A stretch of DNA of 64,000 nucleotides from Mesorhizobium sp. dw_380 (GTDB lineage: Bacteria; Pseudomonadota; Alphaproteobacteria; Rhizobiales; Rhizobiaceae), in NCBI RefSeq assembly GCF_018588885.1, contig NZ_JAFFIW010000032.1, positions 1 to 64,000 of the forward strand, read 5' to 3'. Positions 1 through 8,319 of the stretch are shown here, piece by piece; the first letter of the stretch is position 1, and each line of letters starts with the position of its first letter. The position numbers were made by a program, and so were the translations under genes. Under the pieces are notes generated by a model. The model worked only from the letters and a program-made list of their open reading frames with translations. It searched no databases and was not told where the DNA came from.

Positions 1-18
1 TGCGCCACACCCCACCCC

Positions 19-55
19 GGCGCTACGCGCCGACCCTCCCCATCAAGGGGAGGGT
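19..55. repeat. palindromic intergenic element, left window edge
   Basis: Two short hairpins lie back to back: GGCGC-TAC-GCGCC at 19-31 and ACCCTCCCC-ATCAA-GGGGAGGGT at 33-55. This CCTCCCC/GGGGAGG type recurs at about 51.2, 54.7, 54.85 and 61.4-61.5 kb, so it is a copy of a dispersed intergenic repeat family. It lies just upstream of the first gene; no clear promoter is visible between it and that gene. Confidence 0.6.
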
Positions 56-102
56 AAGATCTGGCCCTACACGCCTTGCCCGAAAGCGGTTAAACAAGTG
101 CC

Positions 103-2211
103 ATGAACCAGCACGCCAAGCTCCGCATCGGCCATTCGGCTTGTCCGCATGATTGCCCGTCGACCTGCGCGCTCGAGGTCGAGTTGCTCGACGACAACCG
201 CATTGGGCGTGTCCATGGTGCCAAGTCCAATACCTATACGGCCGGCGTCGTCTGCGCCAAGGTCGCGCGTTATGCCGACCGCGTCCATCATCCCGACCGT
301 TTGCTGAAGCCGCTGATCCGCGCCGGCGCCAAGGGCGATGGCGTCTGGAAGGAAGCAAGCTGGGAGGCCGCGCTCGACCTCGTCGCCGAAAAATTCGTTG
401 CTGCCGAGGAGAAACACGGCTCGGAGACGGTCTGGCCCTATTACTATGCCGGCACGATGGGGCTGGTGCAGCGCGACGGCATCGACCGGCTGCGCCATGC
501 CAAGAAATATTCCGGCTTCTTCGGGTCGATCTGCACCAATCTCGCCTGGACCGGCTGGATGATGGGAGCGGGCGCATTGCGCGGGCCGGACCCGCGCGAG
601 ATGGCGAAATCCGACTGCGTGGTGATCTGGGGCACCAATGCCGTGGTCACGCAGGTCAACGTGATGACCCACGCCATCAAGGCGCGCAAGGAACGCGGCG
701 CCAGGATCGTCGTCATCGACGTCTATGAAAACGCGACCATGAAACAGGCCGACATGGGCCTTGTGCTCAAGCCCGGCACCGATGGCGCACTGGCTTGCGC
801 GGTCATGCATGTGCTGTTCAGGGAAGGGATGGCCGATCGCGCCTATCTAGAAAAATACACCGACGATCCCGGAGGGCTGGAAGCGCATCTAAAGACGCGT
901 ACGCCGGAATGGGCCTCCGCAATCACCGGCCTTGGCGTCGCTGAAATCGAGGCCTTCGCGCGATTGGTTGGCACCACCAGGAAAACGTATTTCCGCCTCG
1001 GCTACGGCTTTGCCCGCCAGCGCAACGGTGCCGTCAACATGCATGCCGCCTCCTGCATCGCCGCTGTCACCGGCAGCTGGCAATATGAGGGCGGCGGCGC
1101 CTTCCATTCCAATTCGGGCATCTTCAAGCTCAACCAGGATGTGCTGGAAGGCACAGGGATGCGCGATCCCTCGATCCGCTATCTCGACCATTCCCGCATC
1201 GGCCCGGTGCTGAGTGGCTCCGGCGATGCACTTTATGGCGGACCACCGGTGACGGCGATGCTGATCCAGAACACCAATCCGGTGAATGTCGCGCCCGAGC
1301 AGCGGCTGGTGAAGCAGGGCTTTCTGCGCAACGACCTGTTCTCTTGCGTGCACGAGCAGTTCATGACGGACACCGCCAAGCTTGCCGATGTCGTGCTGCC
1401 GGCAACGATGTTCCTCGAGCATGACGACGTCTACAAGGGCGGCGGCAATCAGCATATCACGCTCGGCCCCAAGCTGATCGAGCCGCCGGAAGGGCCGCGC
1501 ACCAATCATTTCGTCATCGAACAATTGGCCGAGCGCCTGGGAGTCTCCGACCGTCCAGGCTTTGGTCTCACCGAACAGCAGCATATCGACATCATTCTCG
1601 GCAAGCGCGGGCTGGGCAGCTTCGACAGCTTGAAGGAAGACAAGTGGGTCGACCTGCAGCCGGATTTCGAGACCGCGCATTTCATTGGAGGATTCGGCCA
1701 TGCGGATGGAAAATTCCGCTTCCGCGCTGACTGGACCGGGCAGGCGGCCCCCAACAGGCCGCCGAAGAGCATGGGGCTGTTCGGGCCGGTGGAGCGACTG
1801 CCGGAATTTCCCGATCATGTCGACCTGATCGAGGTGGCGGACGAGGCGCATCCGTTCCGGCTGACGACCTCGCCGGCGCGCAATTTCCTGAACTCGACGT
1901 TCTCGGAAACGCCGGTGTCGAAGGCCAGGGAAGGCCGCCCGGAACTGCTTCTCCATCCCGACGATGCCGCCGCGTACGGACTGGCCGACGGCGACCGGGT
2001 CGAGGTCGGCAATATGCGTGGCGAGGTGGTGCTGCACGCCAAATTGTTCGACGGCATCAAGCGCGGCGTCGTGATCGCCGAAGGCATCTGGCCGAACAGC
2101 GCCCATGAGCGCGGGGAGGGCATCAATGTACTGACCGGCGCGGATGCGCCGGCGCCTTACGGCGGCGCTGCCTTCCATGACAACAAGGTCTGGCTGCGCA
2201 AGGCAAGTTGA
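103..2211 (+). CDS. molybdopterin-containing oxidoreductase (formate dehydrogenase/DMSO reductase superfamily)
   Basis: A 702-residue protein of the Mo-bis-MGD oxidoreductase superfamily. The N-terminus carries a ferredoxin-like [4Fe-4S] motif, Cys14-x3-Cys18-x3-Cys22-x28-Cys51, followed by the molybdopterin domains and a C-terminal dinucleotide-binding beta-barrel region (about residues 590-700, with the typical LTTSPARNFLNS stretch). No Tat signal is visible, so the enzyme is probably cytoplasmic. No dedicated electron-transfer or maturation gene is adjacent, so substrate and redox partner are unknown; the family includes formate dehydrogenases and many orphan rhizobial enzymes. It is convergent with the next gene, 33 bases away. 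The ATG at 103 is the first in frame; a ribosome binding site is weak. Confidence 0.9.
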   Translation: MNQHAKLRIGHSACPHDCPSTCALEVELLDDNRIGRVHGAKSNTYTAGVVCAKVARYADRVHHPDRLLKPLIRAGAKGDGVWKEASWEAALDLVAEKFVAAEEKHGSETVWPYYYAGTMGLVQRDGIDRLRHAKKYSGFFGSICTNLAWTGWMMGAGALRGPDPREMAKSDCVVIWGTNAVVTQVNVMTHAIKARKERGARIVVIDVYENATMKQADMGLVLKPGTDGALACAVMHVLFREGMADRAYLEKYTDDPGGLEAHLKTRTPEWASAITGLGVAEIEAFARLVGTTRKTYFRLGYGFARQRNGAVNMHAASCIAAVTGSWQYEGGGAFHSNSGIFKLNQDVLEGTGMRDPSIRYLDHSRIGPVLSGSGDALYGGPPVTAMLIQNTNPVNVAPEQRLVKQGFLRNDLFSCVHEQFMTDTAKLADVVLPATMFLEHDDVYKGGGNQHITLGPKLIEPPEGPRTNHFVIEQLAERLGVSDRPGFGLTEQQHIDIILGKRGLGSFDSLKEDKWVDLQPDFETAHFIGGFGHADGKFRFRADWTGQAAPNRPPKSMGLFGPVERLPEFPDHVDLIEVADEAHPFRLTTSPARNFLNSTFSETPVSKAREGRPELLLHPDDAAAYGLADGDRVEVGNMRGEVVLHAKLFDGIKRGVVIAEGIWPNSAHERGEGINVLTGADAPAPYGGAAFHDNKVWLRKAS

Positions 2212-2244
2212 GGCCGAAGGGAGCTTTGCTCCGCTCGCGACCAA

Positions 2245-3399
2245 TCACACCGGCAGGAATTCGGCCACCTTTTTCCTGTTCAGCCGGTGCCGGATGTCGT
2301 CGGCGATCGCCTGGGCCTCGATCCCGATTTCGCGCAGCAATCCGGTGACCGCATTGTGGAAACCAATGAGGTAGAGGCCGAGATCCGAAGCTTGCGCGGT
2401 AACGCCGCTGCGATCCGGCTGGATGCCGGGTTCGAGGAATTTGGCATAGCCCGGCCGGAAACCGGTCGCAAAGACGATCGCGTCGAATTCGCCATGTTTG
2501 CCGTTGGCAAAACGGGCGCCGCGCTCAGAGATCTCGGCGACATCGGGGGCAACCTTGATCGTGCCTTCGCGGATCTTGCCGATAGTGCCCACGTCGATCA
2601 CCGGAATGCGCGACGCAATCGCAATCTGTTCCAGCAGTCCCTGTCTTGGCCGTTTGAGCCCGTATTTTTCCAGCCTGCCCAACACCAGATCGAGGATGAT
2701 GGGGAAAAGAACGTCATTGATGCGTTGCGGCCCCAGGCGCGCCGCCATGCCGACGATTTGGATGGGGACGCCGAACAGTTCGCGCGGCACGATATGAACG
2801 CCGCCGCGCACGGAAATCGTCGGTTTTGCGCCATTTTCCGCCAGATCGAGCGCAATCTCCGCGCCGGTGTTGCCCATGCCGATGACCAGCACTGACTGAC
2901 CGGCAAAAGGCGTCGCATGGCGATAGTCGGCGCTGTGCAGTGTCTTGCCCGTGAAGGTATCGACGCCCGCAAATCTGGGCCGCAAGGGCTCGGCATTGTA
3001 GCCTGACGCGATCACCACATGTTTGGCGCGCAACGGGCCGGATGTCGCGTCCACATGCCAGCCGCGACCCTCGCGAGCGACCGCTTTCACCATTTCCCCA
3101 AACCTGGGCCGCAAGTCGAAGCGTTGCGCATAGGCATCGAGATAGTCGACGAAGAGATCGCGCGGCACATACCGCGGATAGTGCTTCGGGAAGGGCACGA
3201 AGGGTAGGGACGAATAGCGTTTGGTCGTATGCAGGTGGACGCGTTCGTAATGGCGCCGCCAGGCGGGCGCGGCCTGCTGCTCTTTCTCAAGCAGGATGAA
3301 GTCGACCCCGGCCTGTCGCAGGCACGCGGCAACGGCCAGGCCCGCCGGCCCGGCACCGATGATAGCAACTGGTGTGGTGTCGTCCAAGCGCGCCTCCAT
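2245..3399 (-). CDS. NAD(P)/FAD-dependent flavin monooxygenase (YUCCA/FMO type)
   Basis: A 384-residue flavoprotein with the two Rossmann motifs of flavin-containing monooxygenases: the FAD motif GAGPAG at residues 15-20 and the NADPH motif GMGNTGAE at 174-181. A late FATGF motif at 310-314 matches the FATGY hallmark of N-hydroxylating and YUCCA-type monooxygenases. Such enzymes oxygenate soft nucleophiles or ketones; in plants the YUCCA relatives make indole-3-acetate, but the substrate here cannot be inferred. It is transcribed toward the upstream molybdoenzyme and sits 58 bases from the Lrp regulator's stop on the same strand. Start is ATG at 3399. Confidence 0.88.
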   Translation of the reverse strand: MEARLDDTTPVAIIGAGPAGLAVAACLRQAGVDFILLEKEQQAAPAWRRHYERVHLHTTKRYSSLPFVPFPKHYPRYVPRDLFVDYLDAYAQRFDLRPRFGEMVKAVAREGRGWHVDATSGPLRAKHVVIASGYNAEPLRPRFAGVDTFTGKTLHSADYRHATPFAGQSVLVIGMGNTGAEIALDLAENGAKPTISVRGGVHIVPRELFGVPIQIVGMAARLGPQRINDVLFPIILDLVLGRLEKYGLKRPRQGLLEQIAIASRIPVIDVGTIGKIREGTIKVAPDVAEISERGARFANGKHGEFDAIVFATGFRPGYAKFLEPGIQPDRSGVTAQASDLGLYLIGFHNAVTGLLREIGIEAQAIADDIRHRLNRKKVAEFLPV

Positions 3400-3457
3400 C
3401 GTTCAATTCGCGTCCTGAGAATGTCAAAAGCATGGCAGGGACCGACCGGGATTTGCC

Positions 3458-3937
3458 TCAATCCGGCAAAGGCACCGTCAGCCCGACCTTGACGCGGTCC
3501 ATGGCGACGAAGGTGCGGAACTTCCGGACATTGTTGCTGCCGAAAAACAACTTTCGCGTCAGTGCCTCATAGGCTCCCATGTCGGCCACGGTGATGATCA
3601 GGATGAAGTCTGCCTCGCCGGTGACGTAGTAGCATTGCTGCACTTCGGGCGCCGCCGAGAATTGCCGCTTGGCCGCATCGATCAGTTCGGTGCGTTCGCT
3701 CTCCAGCTCCACCTCGACGAAGATGGTGATGGGCCGGCCGACGGCCGTCGGCTCGACCACGGCGACATTGCCCGCGATCACGCCGGCCTGCTCCATCCGC
3801 TTGATGCGGCGCTGCACCGCCGGCGCCGACAGGTTCACCGCTTCGCCGATCAGGCGCTGCGGCGTCGTATTGTCCCGCTGCAGGATGGCAAGGATGGCGA
3901 GGTCGAAGCTGTCGAGTGACGGTGGTGATTGAGGCAA
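3458..3937 (-). CDS. Lrp/AsnC family transcriptional regulator
   Basis: About 159 residues with an N-terminal winged helix-turn-helix (DLAILAILQRDN ... SAPAVQRRIKRMEQAGVI) and a C-terminal RAM/AsnC ligand-binding domain (YYVTGEADFILIITVADM). No ATG opens the frame: I chose a TTG at 3937, which puts the protein 8 residues before the conserved DSFDLAIL start of the family; a second TTG at 4000 would extend it by 21 residues and leave only 39 bases to the divergent gene. Divergence from the diaminopropionate ammonia-lyase operon makes it the obvious local regulator, as Lrp-type proteins commonly sense the amino acid degraded by the neighbouring genes. This last point is inference. Confidence 0.88.
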   Translation of the reverse strand: MPQSPPSLDSFDLAILAILQRDNTTPQRLIGEAVNLSAPAVQRRIKRMEQAGVIAGNVAVVEPTAVGRPITIFVEVELESERTELIDAAKRQFSAAPEVQQCYYVTGEADFILIITVADMGAYEALTRKLFFGSNNVRKFRTFVAMDRVKVGLTVPLPD

Positions 3938-4039
3938 TGGAGATATCCGGCGAAACAAACTTGCATTTAGGAGGGCCAAATACAGCGCTCTTTGCGCCAA
4001 TCCTGCAATATGTTCTCGCTCACCAACAAGGAGGCCTCA

Positions 4040-5248
4040 ATGTTCCTGCTCAACCGCAAGGCGTTGCATCGTCAGCCGCTTGATGCGGCCGACGCCGAAA
4101 CCCTTGGGCTTGCCGGGGCGGATGCGGTCGAGCGCTTTCTTGCCCATCGCGACAATCACAGCGTGACGCCGCTGCACGCGCTGCCGGCGCTGGCGAGCGA
4201 ACTTGGCCTCGCTGCCTTGCATGTCAAGGATGAGGGCTTCCGTCTCGGCCTCGGCAGCTTCAAGGCGCTGGGCGGCGCCTATGCCGTCTTCCGCCTGGTG
4301 CTGGAGGAGGCAAGCAAACGGCTTGGCCGCCCTGTCGACATCGATGATCTCGATCGGCCCGATGTCCGCTCGGTCGCCGCGAGGATGACGGTCGCCTGCG
4401 CCACCGACGGCAATCACGGTCGCTCTGTCGCGCAAGGCGCCGAGCTTGCCGGTGCCAGGGCCGTGATCTTTGTCCATGCCGGCGTCAGCGACGAGCGGAT
4501 CTCGGCAATAGCCCGCTATGGCGCGGAGATGGTTCGGGTCGACGGCAATTATGATGACTCGGTCAGGCAAGCCGCCAAAGTCGCGGCCGAGAAAGGCTGG
4601 ACCGTGGTGTCGGATACGTCGTGGCCGGGCTATGAGCGCATTCCCGGCCTGGTGATGCAAGGCTATACGGCGATCGTGCGCGAAGCACTGCGCCAGCTGC
4701 GGGAGCCGCCGACCCACGTTTTCGTCCAGGCCGGCGTCGGCGGCATTGCCGCCGCGCTGGCCGGCCATCTCGCCATCGTGCTCGGCGACGCCAGGCCGGT
4801 CTTCACCGTGGTCGAGCCCGCGCGGGCCGCTTGCGTTGTCGCTGCTGCCCGGGCAGGGCGCGTGGTCAAGGTGGCGCACGATCAGCCGACGGTGATGGCC
4901 ATGCTTGAATGCTATGAGGCCTCACAGGTCGCCTGGCGCGTGCTGGCGCGCGTCGCCGACGCCTTCATGACCGTGGAGGAGGACGACGCCGTCGCGGTGA
5001 TGCGGCGGCTGGCGCGGCCAGACGGCGGCGATCCGGTGATCGTCGCCGGCGAGAGCGGCGGCGTCGGCCTTGCCGGACTGATCCGGGCGGTGGCTGAAAA
5101 CAAGAACGATCTCGGGCTCGACAGCCGGGCTCGCGTGCTGGTGATCAACACGGAAGGGGCCACCGATCCGCATCGCTATGCCGAGCTGGTCGGCATGAGC
5201 CCGGCCGATGTGCTGGCCGGCAAGCTTGTTGCCGAGGCAATGCCATGA
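4040..5248 (+). CDS. dpaL: 2,3-diaminopropionate ammonia-lyase
   Basis: A 402-residue fold-type II PLP enzyme. The PLP lysine is Lys75 in GSFKALGG; CATDGNHGRSVA and the glycine-rich phosphate loop GVGGIAAAL are also present. The family (E. coli YgeX) converts 2,3-diaminopropionate to pyruvate and two ammonia; D-serine and related substrates are sometimes accepted. Start is the ATG at 4040, preceded by AAGGAGG at 4028-4034; the open frame extends upstream to 3992 but without a better site. The stop overlaps the next start (ATGA), so it is translationally coupled to the M20 hydrolases. The context points to catabolism of a diaminopropionate derivative. Confidence 0.88.
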   Translation: MFLLNRKALHRQPLDAADAETLGLAGADAVERFLAHRDNHSVTPLHALPALASELGLAALHVKDEGFRLGLGSFKALGGAYAVFRLVLEEASKRLGRPVDIDDLDRPDVRSVAARMTVACATDGNHGRSVAQGAELAGARAVIFVHAGVSDERISAIARYGAEMVRVDGNYDDSVRQAAKVAAEKGWTVVSDTSWPGYERIPGLVMQGYTAIVREALRQLREPPTHVFVQAGVGGIAAALAGHLAIVLGDARPVFTVVEPARAACVVAAARAGRVVKVAHDQPTVMAMLECYEASQVAWRVLARVADAFMTVEEDDAVAVMRRLARPDGGDPVIVAGESGGVGLAGLIRAVAENKNDLGLDSRARVLVINTEGATDPHRYAELVGMSPADVLAGKLVAEAMP

Positions 5249-6489
5249 TCGCGATCGACGCACAGCGCCTGCTTGGCCGCATCCGTGAACTCGGCGCTGT
5301 TGGCCGCGACGCGGAGGGCAGGCTGATCCGGCTGGCCGCTTCCGACGCCGACAAGCTCGGCCGCGATCTTTTCGTCGGCTGGCTACGGCGGGCCGGGCTC
5401 GATGTCGCCATCGACCGCGTCGGCAATATCTTCGGCATCTGGCAAAGCGAGGACAATGCAGGCGAGGCGCCACTGCTCATCGGCTCGCACATCGACACCG
5501 TCATCGATGCCGGCATCTATGATGGCTGCTATGGCGTGCTTGCCGGGCTGGAAGTGATCGAGACGCTGAAAGCGTCGGGCCTCGCGCCGTCGCGCCCGCT
5601 CGCCGTCGCGGCCTTCACCAACGAGGAAGGCGTGCGCTTTTCTCCCGACATGATGGGATCGCTGGTCTATGCCGGCGGCATCGGTGTCGAGGCGGCACTC
5701 GCTGCCGTCGGCACTGACGGCTGCACGCTCGGACAGGAGCTGGCTCGCATCGGCTATGCCGGCGACCGCGAACCTGGCTTTCTCAAGCCGCACATCTATG
5801 TCGAACTGCATATCGAACAGGGGCCGGTTCTGGAGCGCGAAGGCATTCCGATCGGCGCGGTGGAAACCCTGCAGGGGATTTCCTGGCAACGCATCACCCT
5901 CGATGGTGTCGCCAATCATGCCGGCACCACACCGATGTCGATGCGCTGCGATGCCGGATACGCTGCGGCACGCGTGATCACCTTCCTGCACGACCGGGCA
6001 GCGGCCTCCAACGCGCCAACCGTTGCCACCGTCGGCACGATGCGGTTCGAGCCGAACGCCATCAACGTCATACCATCACGCGCCGTCTTCACCGTCGATC
6101 TGCGCGATCCCGACGAGCAGCGCTTGCAGGCGGAAGAGACGGCGCCGGCCGCCTTCCTGCAACAGCTCGCCGCCGAGGGCATCACCGTGACAGTCGAGAG
6201 GCTGGCGCGCTTCGAGCCGGTTGTCTTCGACAGGCGGGTGGTCGAGCTGATCGAGGCCGCGGCGAGGAAGCGGGGACTTGTATCGAGGCGCATGACCTCG
6301 GGCGCCGGCCACGACGCGCAGATGATCGCGCGTATCGCGCCTGCGGCGATGATTTTCGTGCCGAGCGCCGGAGGCATCAGTCACAGTCCGCGCGAGCATA
6401 CCGACGATGTCGAGCTTGTTGCCGGCGCAAACATCCTGCTTGATATCGTCACCGAACTTGCGGAGATGGAGGAGCGCAGGAGTGGCTGA
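5245..6489 (+). CDS. M20-family Zn-dependent amidase (hydantoinase/carbamoylase family)
   Basis: A 414-residue metallohydrolase of the N-carbamoyl-amino acid amidohydrolase/allantoate amidohydrolase branch. Metal ligands expected in this family are visible: His82 and Asp93 in SHIDTV...GIYDG, Glu127-Glu128 in FTNEEGVRF, His189 in ELHIEQGP, and a late HSPREHTDD motif. GVANHAGTTPM is the dimerisation-domain substrate loop. The enzyme hydrolyses a ureido or amide group to release CO2 and ammonia or an acid. It overlaps dpaL by four bases upstream and the next hydrolase by eight bases downstream, so the three genes form one unit. The exact substrate is not readable from sequence. Confidence 0.88.
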   Translation: MIAIDAQRLLGRIRELGAVGRDAEGRLIRLAASDADKLGRDLFVGWLRRAGLDVAIDRVGNIFGIWQSEDNAGEAPLLIGSHIDTVIDAGIYDGCYGVLAGLEVIETLKASGLAPSRPLAVAAFTNEEGVRFSPDMMGSLVYAGGIGVEAALAAVGTDGCTLGQELARIGYAGDREPGFLKPHIYVELHIEQGPVLEREGIPIGAVETLQGISWQRITLDGVANHAGTTPMSMRCDAGYAAARVITFLHDRAAASNAPTVATVGTMRFEPNAINVIPSRAVFTVDLRDPDEQRLQAEETAPAAFLQQLAAEGITVTVERLARFEPVVFDRRVVELIEAAARKRGLVSRRMTSGAGHDAQMIARIAPAAMIFVPSAGGISHSPREHTDDVELVAGANILLDIVTELAEMEERRSG

Positions 6490-7642
6490 ACGCGATCCCG
6501 AAACGCTGAAGCGCGAGATGACCGGATGGCGGCGTGATCTGCACGCGAACCCCGAATTCGGCTTCGAGGAGAAACGCACCGCGGCCTTTGTCGCGGCCAA
6601 GCTGCGCGAATTCGGCCTGGACGATGTCACTGAGGGTGTCGGCGGAACCGGTGTCGTCGGCACGCTGAAGCGCGGCAGCGGCAACCGCGCCGTTGCGCTG
6701 CGGGCCGACTTGGATGCGCTGCGTATATCAGAGCAATCGGCCGCGCCATATCGCTCCGGCAATCCCGGCATCATGCATGCCTGCGGCCATGACGGCCACA
6801 CGGCAATGCTGCTTGGCGCGGCAAAGCTTCTGGCCGAAGAGGGCGGTTTCGACGGCACTGTGCGCTTCATCTTCCAGCCGGCCGAGGAATGGGGCAGGGG
6901 CGCGCTGGCCATGCTCGCCGATGGCCTGATGCAGCGCTTTCCCTTCGACGAGATTTTCGGGCTGCACAACATGCCCGGCCTTCCCATCGGCCATTTCGAG
7001 ACCCGTGCCGGTCCCATCATGTCGGCGGAGGATAACTTCGAGATCGTGCTCAGAGGTCTCGGCGGCCACGCGGCGCGGCCGCATTCGGGAAACGAAACGC
7101 TGGTCGCCGCCTGCGCCCTGGTCACCAATCTGCAGACCATCGTCTCGCGTCGGCTGAGCCCGGCCGACATATCGGTGGTTTCCGTGACTGAGCTGATCAC
7201 CGACGGCACCCGCAATGCACTGCCCGGCCTTGCCCGCATCCTTGGCGATGCGCGCAGCTTCCGACCGGAAGTCAGCGCCGGGATCGAACGCCAGATGCGC
7301 ATCATCGCCGAAGGCACCGCCGCCGCCTACAACGTCGCCGCCGAAGTCAAATACAGCCGAGAATTCGTGCCGCTGCATAACGATGCCGAACTGGTCGACG
7401 CCGCGTTCGCCGCCGCCAAAGACGTCTTCGAACCCGGCAATATCGCTATCGCGCGTGAGCCGATGACGGCCTCGGAGGACTTTGCCCGCTTCCTCGACCA
7501 TGTGCCGGGCTGTTTCGTCTTCCTCGGCAATGGCGAGGCCTCAGCGCCTTTGCACAACCCGGCCTATGATTTCAATGATGAGGGATTGCTGTTCGGCGCC
7601 AACTTCCATGTCGCCATCGCCAGGCGACGGCTTGGGATTTGA
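6482..7642 (+). CDS. M20D amidohydrolase (aminoacylase/hippurate hydrolase type)
   Basis: 386 residues when started at the GTG at 6482, which has GGAGCGCAGGA just upstream and overlaps the previous gene by eight bases; an upstream ATG at 6407 lies entirely inside the previous gene and is unlikely. Motifs of the M20D family are present: HACGHDGHTAML with a metal-binding Cys/His, QPAEEWGRGA with the catalytic Glu pair, GGHAARPHSGNETL, and MTASEDFARF. The family removes N-acyl groups from amino acids or amino acid conjugates. With dpaL and the carbamoylase-like enzyme it likely deacylates a conjugate before the lyase acts. No signal peptide, so uptake must be by another transporter; none is adjacent. 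Confidence 0.87.
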   Translation: MAERDPETLKREMTGWRRDLHANPEFGFEEKRTAAFVAAKLREFGLDDVTEGVGGTGVVGTLKRGSGNRAVALRADLDALRISEQSAAPYRSGNPGIMHACGHDGHTAMLLGAAKLLAEEGGFDGTVRFIFQPAEEWGRGALAMLADGLMQRFPFDEIFGLHNMPGLPIGHFETRAGPIMSAEDNFEIVLRGLGGHAARPHSGNETLVAACALVTNLQTIVSRRLSPADISVVSVTELITDGTRNALPGLARILGDARSFRPEVSAGIERQMRIIAEGTAAAYNVAAEVKYSREFVPLHNDAELVDAAFAAAKDVFEPGNIAIAREPMTASEDFARFLDHVPGCFVFLGNGEASAPLHNPAYDFNDEGLLFGANFHVAIARRRLGI

Positions 7643-8021
7643 AAGGTCCCTTCGGCACGCTTTTGCCGGGGGAAAACGCCTGGGAAGGGGCCGAAATCCT
7701 CGATCCCGCATGACGTAGCGGCAAGACTCAGCTAGCCTTCCCCCTGCGGCGGACCTGATATCCGCCTGGCCGGCGCTATCAGATTACCTCCCAAGCGGCG
7801 CCGGCCTTCTTCTTTGCGGCGTACGCTTGCTAAATTAGCAATAAAGACGCGGGCGAGCTGCGCAATGCCAAGTTCCGCCTCGAGGACCTCGAGGAATGTA
7901 TCTTGGCAATACCCTGAACTCTCGACCTCTTCGTGCTGGATATCATTCCGGCACTGCCCGTATTCGCGCGGGAACAAAACGCCATGTCTCCGGTTGATCC
8001 CTATCAGAGGAGAACCGCTGC
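7643..8021. other. intergenic stretch with an EcfG-type promoter at its end
   Basis: This 379-base gap between the M20 operon and the 57-aa gene holds no convincing gene on either strand. Its 3' end has the stress promoter described separately. GCCGGCGC at 7769-7776 recurs inverted as GCGCCGGC at 7796-7803, a possible transcript end for the operon, though without a T tract. Confidence 0.4.
7971..7995 (+). promoter_or_regulatory. candidate EcfG (general stress response) promoter
   Basis: GGAAC at 7971-7975, then 16 bases, then GGTT at 7992-7995. This fits the published GGAAC-N16/17-CGTT consensus for EcfG/RpoE2-type sigma factors of alphaproteobacteria except for one base in the -10 element. 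It lies 27 bases before the start of the small gene at 8022, whose ribosome binding site follows at about 8006. Confidence 0.55.
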
Positions 8022-8195
8022 ATGATCCGTTTGCTTCTGGCAGGCACCTTTGCTTTTCTGATCTATCGCCTCGCTCGCAGAATGATCGATGAGGTGCCGG
8101 ACAATTTCGATCCCCTGCTGCTGCCGGCACCAAGAAGTGACCGCGAGGCCCTGCGCCGTCAATCGGCGGCGATGGGCGTCGATCCCAAGCGGTAA
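8022..8195 (+). CDS. small membrane-anchored protein (57 aa), unknown function
   Basis: A 57-residue reading frame starting at the ATG at 8022, four codons into which a hydrophobic segment begins (LLLAGTFAFLIYRLA, residues 4-18), followed by an acidic/proline segment and a basic tail ending VDPKR. The start has a good Shine-Dalgarno, AGAGGAG at 8006-8012. The N-terminal helix suggests a single-pass inner membrane protein with a cytoplasmic tail. An EcfG-type promoter precedes it and a palindromic repeat follows the stop directly, giving a self-contained monocistronic unit. I do not recognise the family. The evidence for a real gene is the promoter, ribosome binding site and hydrophobic anchor together. 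Confidence 0.6.
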   Translation: MIRLLLAGTFAFLIYRLARRMIDEVPDNFDPLLLPAPRSDREALRRQSAAMGVDPKR

Positions 8196-8250
8196 GCGAT
8201 TTCAGGAAAAGTCCCGGGAAAAGCGCGTAGCGCTTTCCCTTGGGAATTGC
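8196..8250. repeat. dispersed palindromic element, copy 1 (inverted variant)
   Basis: Begins GCGATTTCAGGAAAAG and ends GGGAATTGC, matching in inverted orientation the GCAATTCC...TCCTGGAATTGC elements at 13384-13428 and 34191-34235. Its middle holds an extra hairpin, AAGCGC-GTA-GCGCTT. It follows the stop of the 57-aa gene and may act as its transcript end. Confidence 0.6.
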
Positions 8251-8319
8251 ATCAAAACCAAGAGCTGCGTCGCGCCGCTTCTTTGTTGCGAACAAAGCAG
8301 AAACGATGCTTGATGGGCG

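Noticed and set aside
889-2244. 451-codon antisense frame over the molybdoenzyme
   Set aside because: Composition of a GC-driven shadow (Arg/Gly/Ala/His-rich, no domain); the plus-strand product is well supported.
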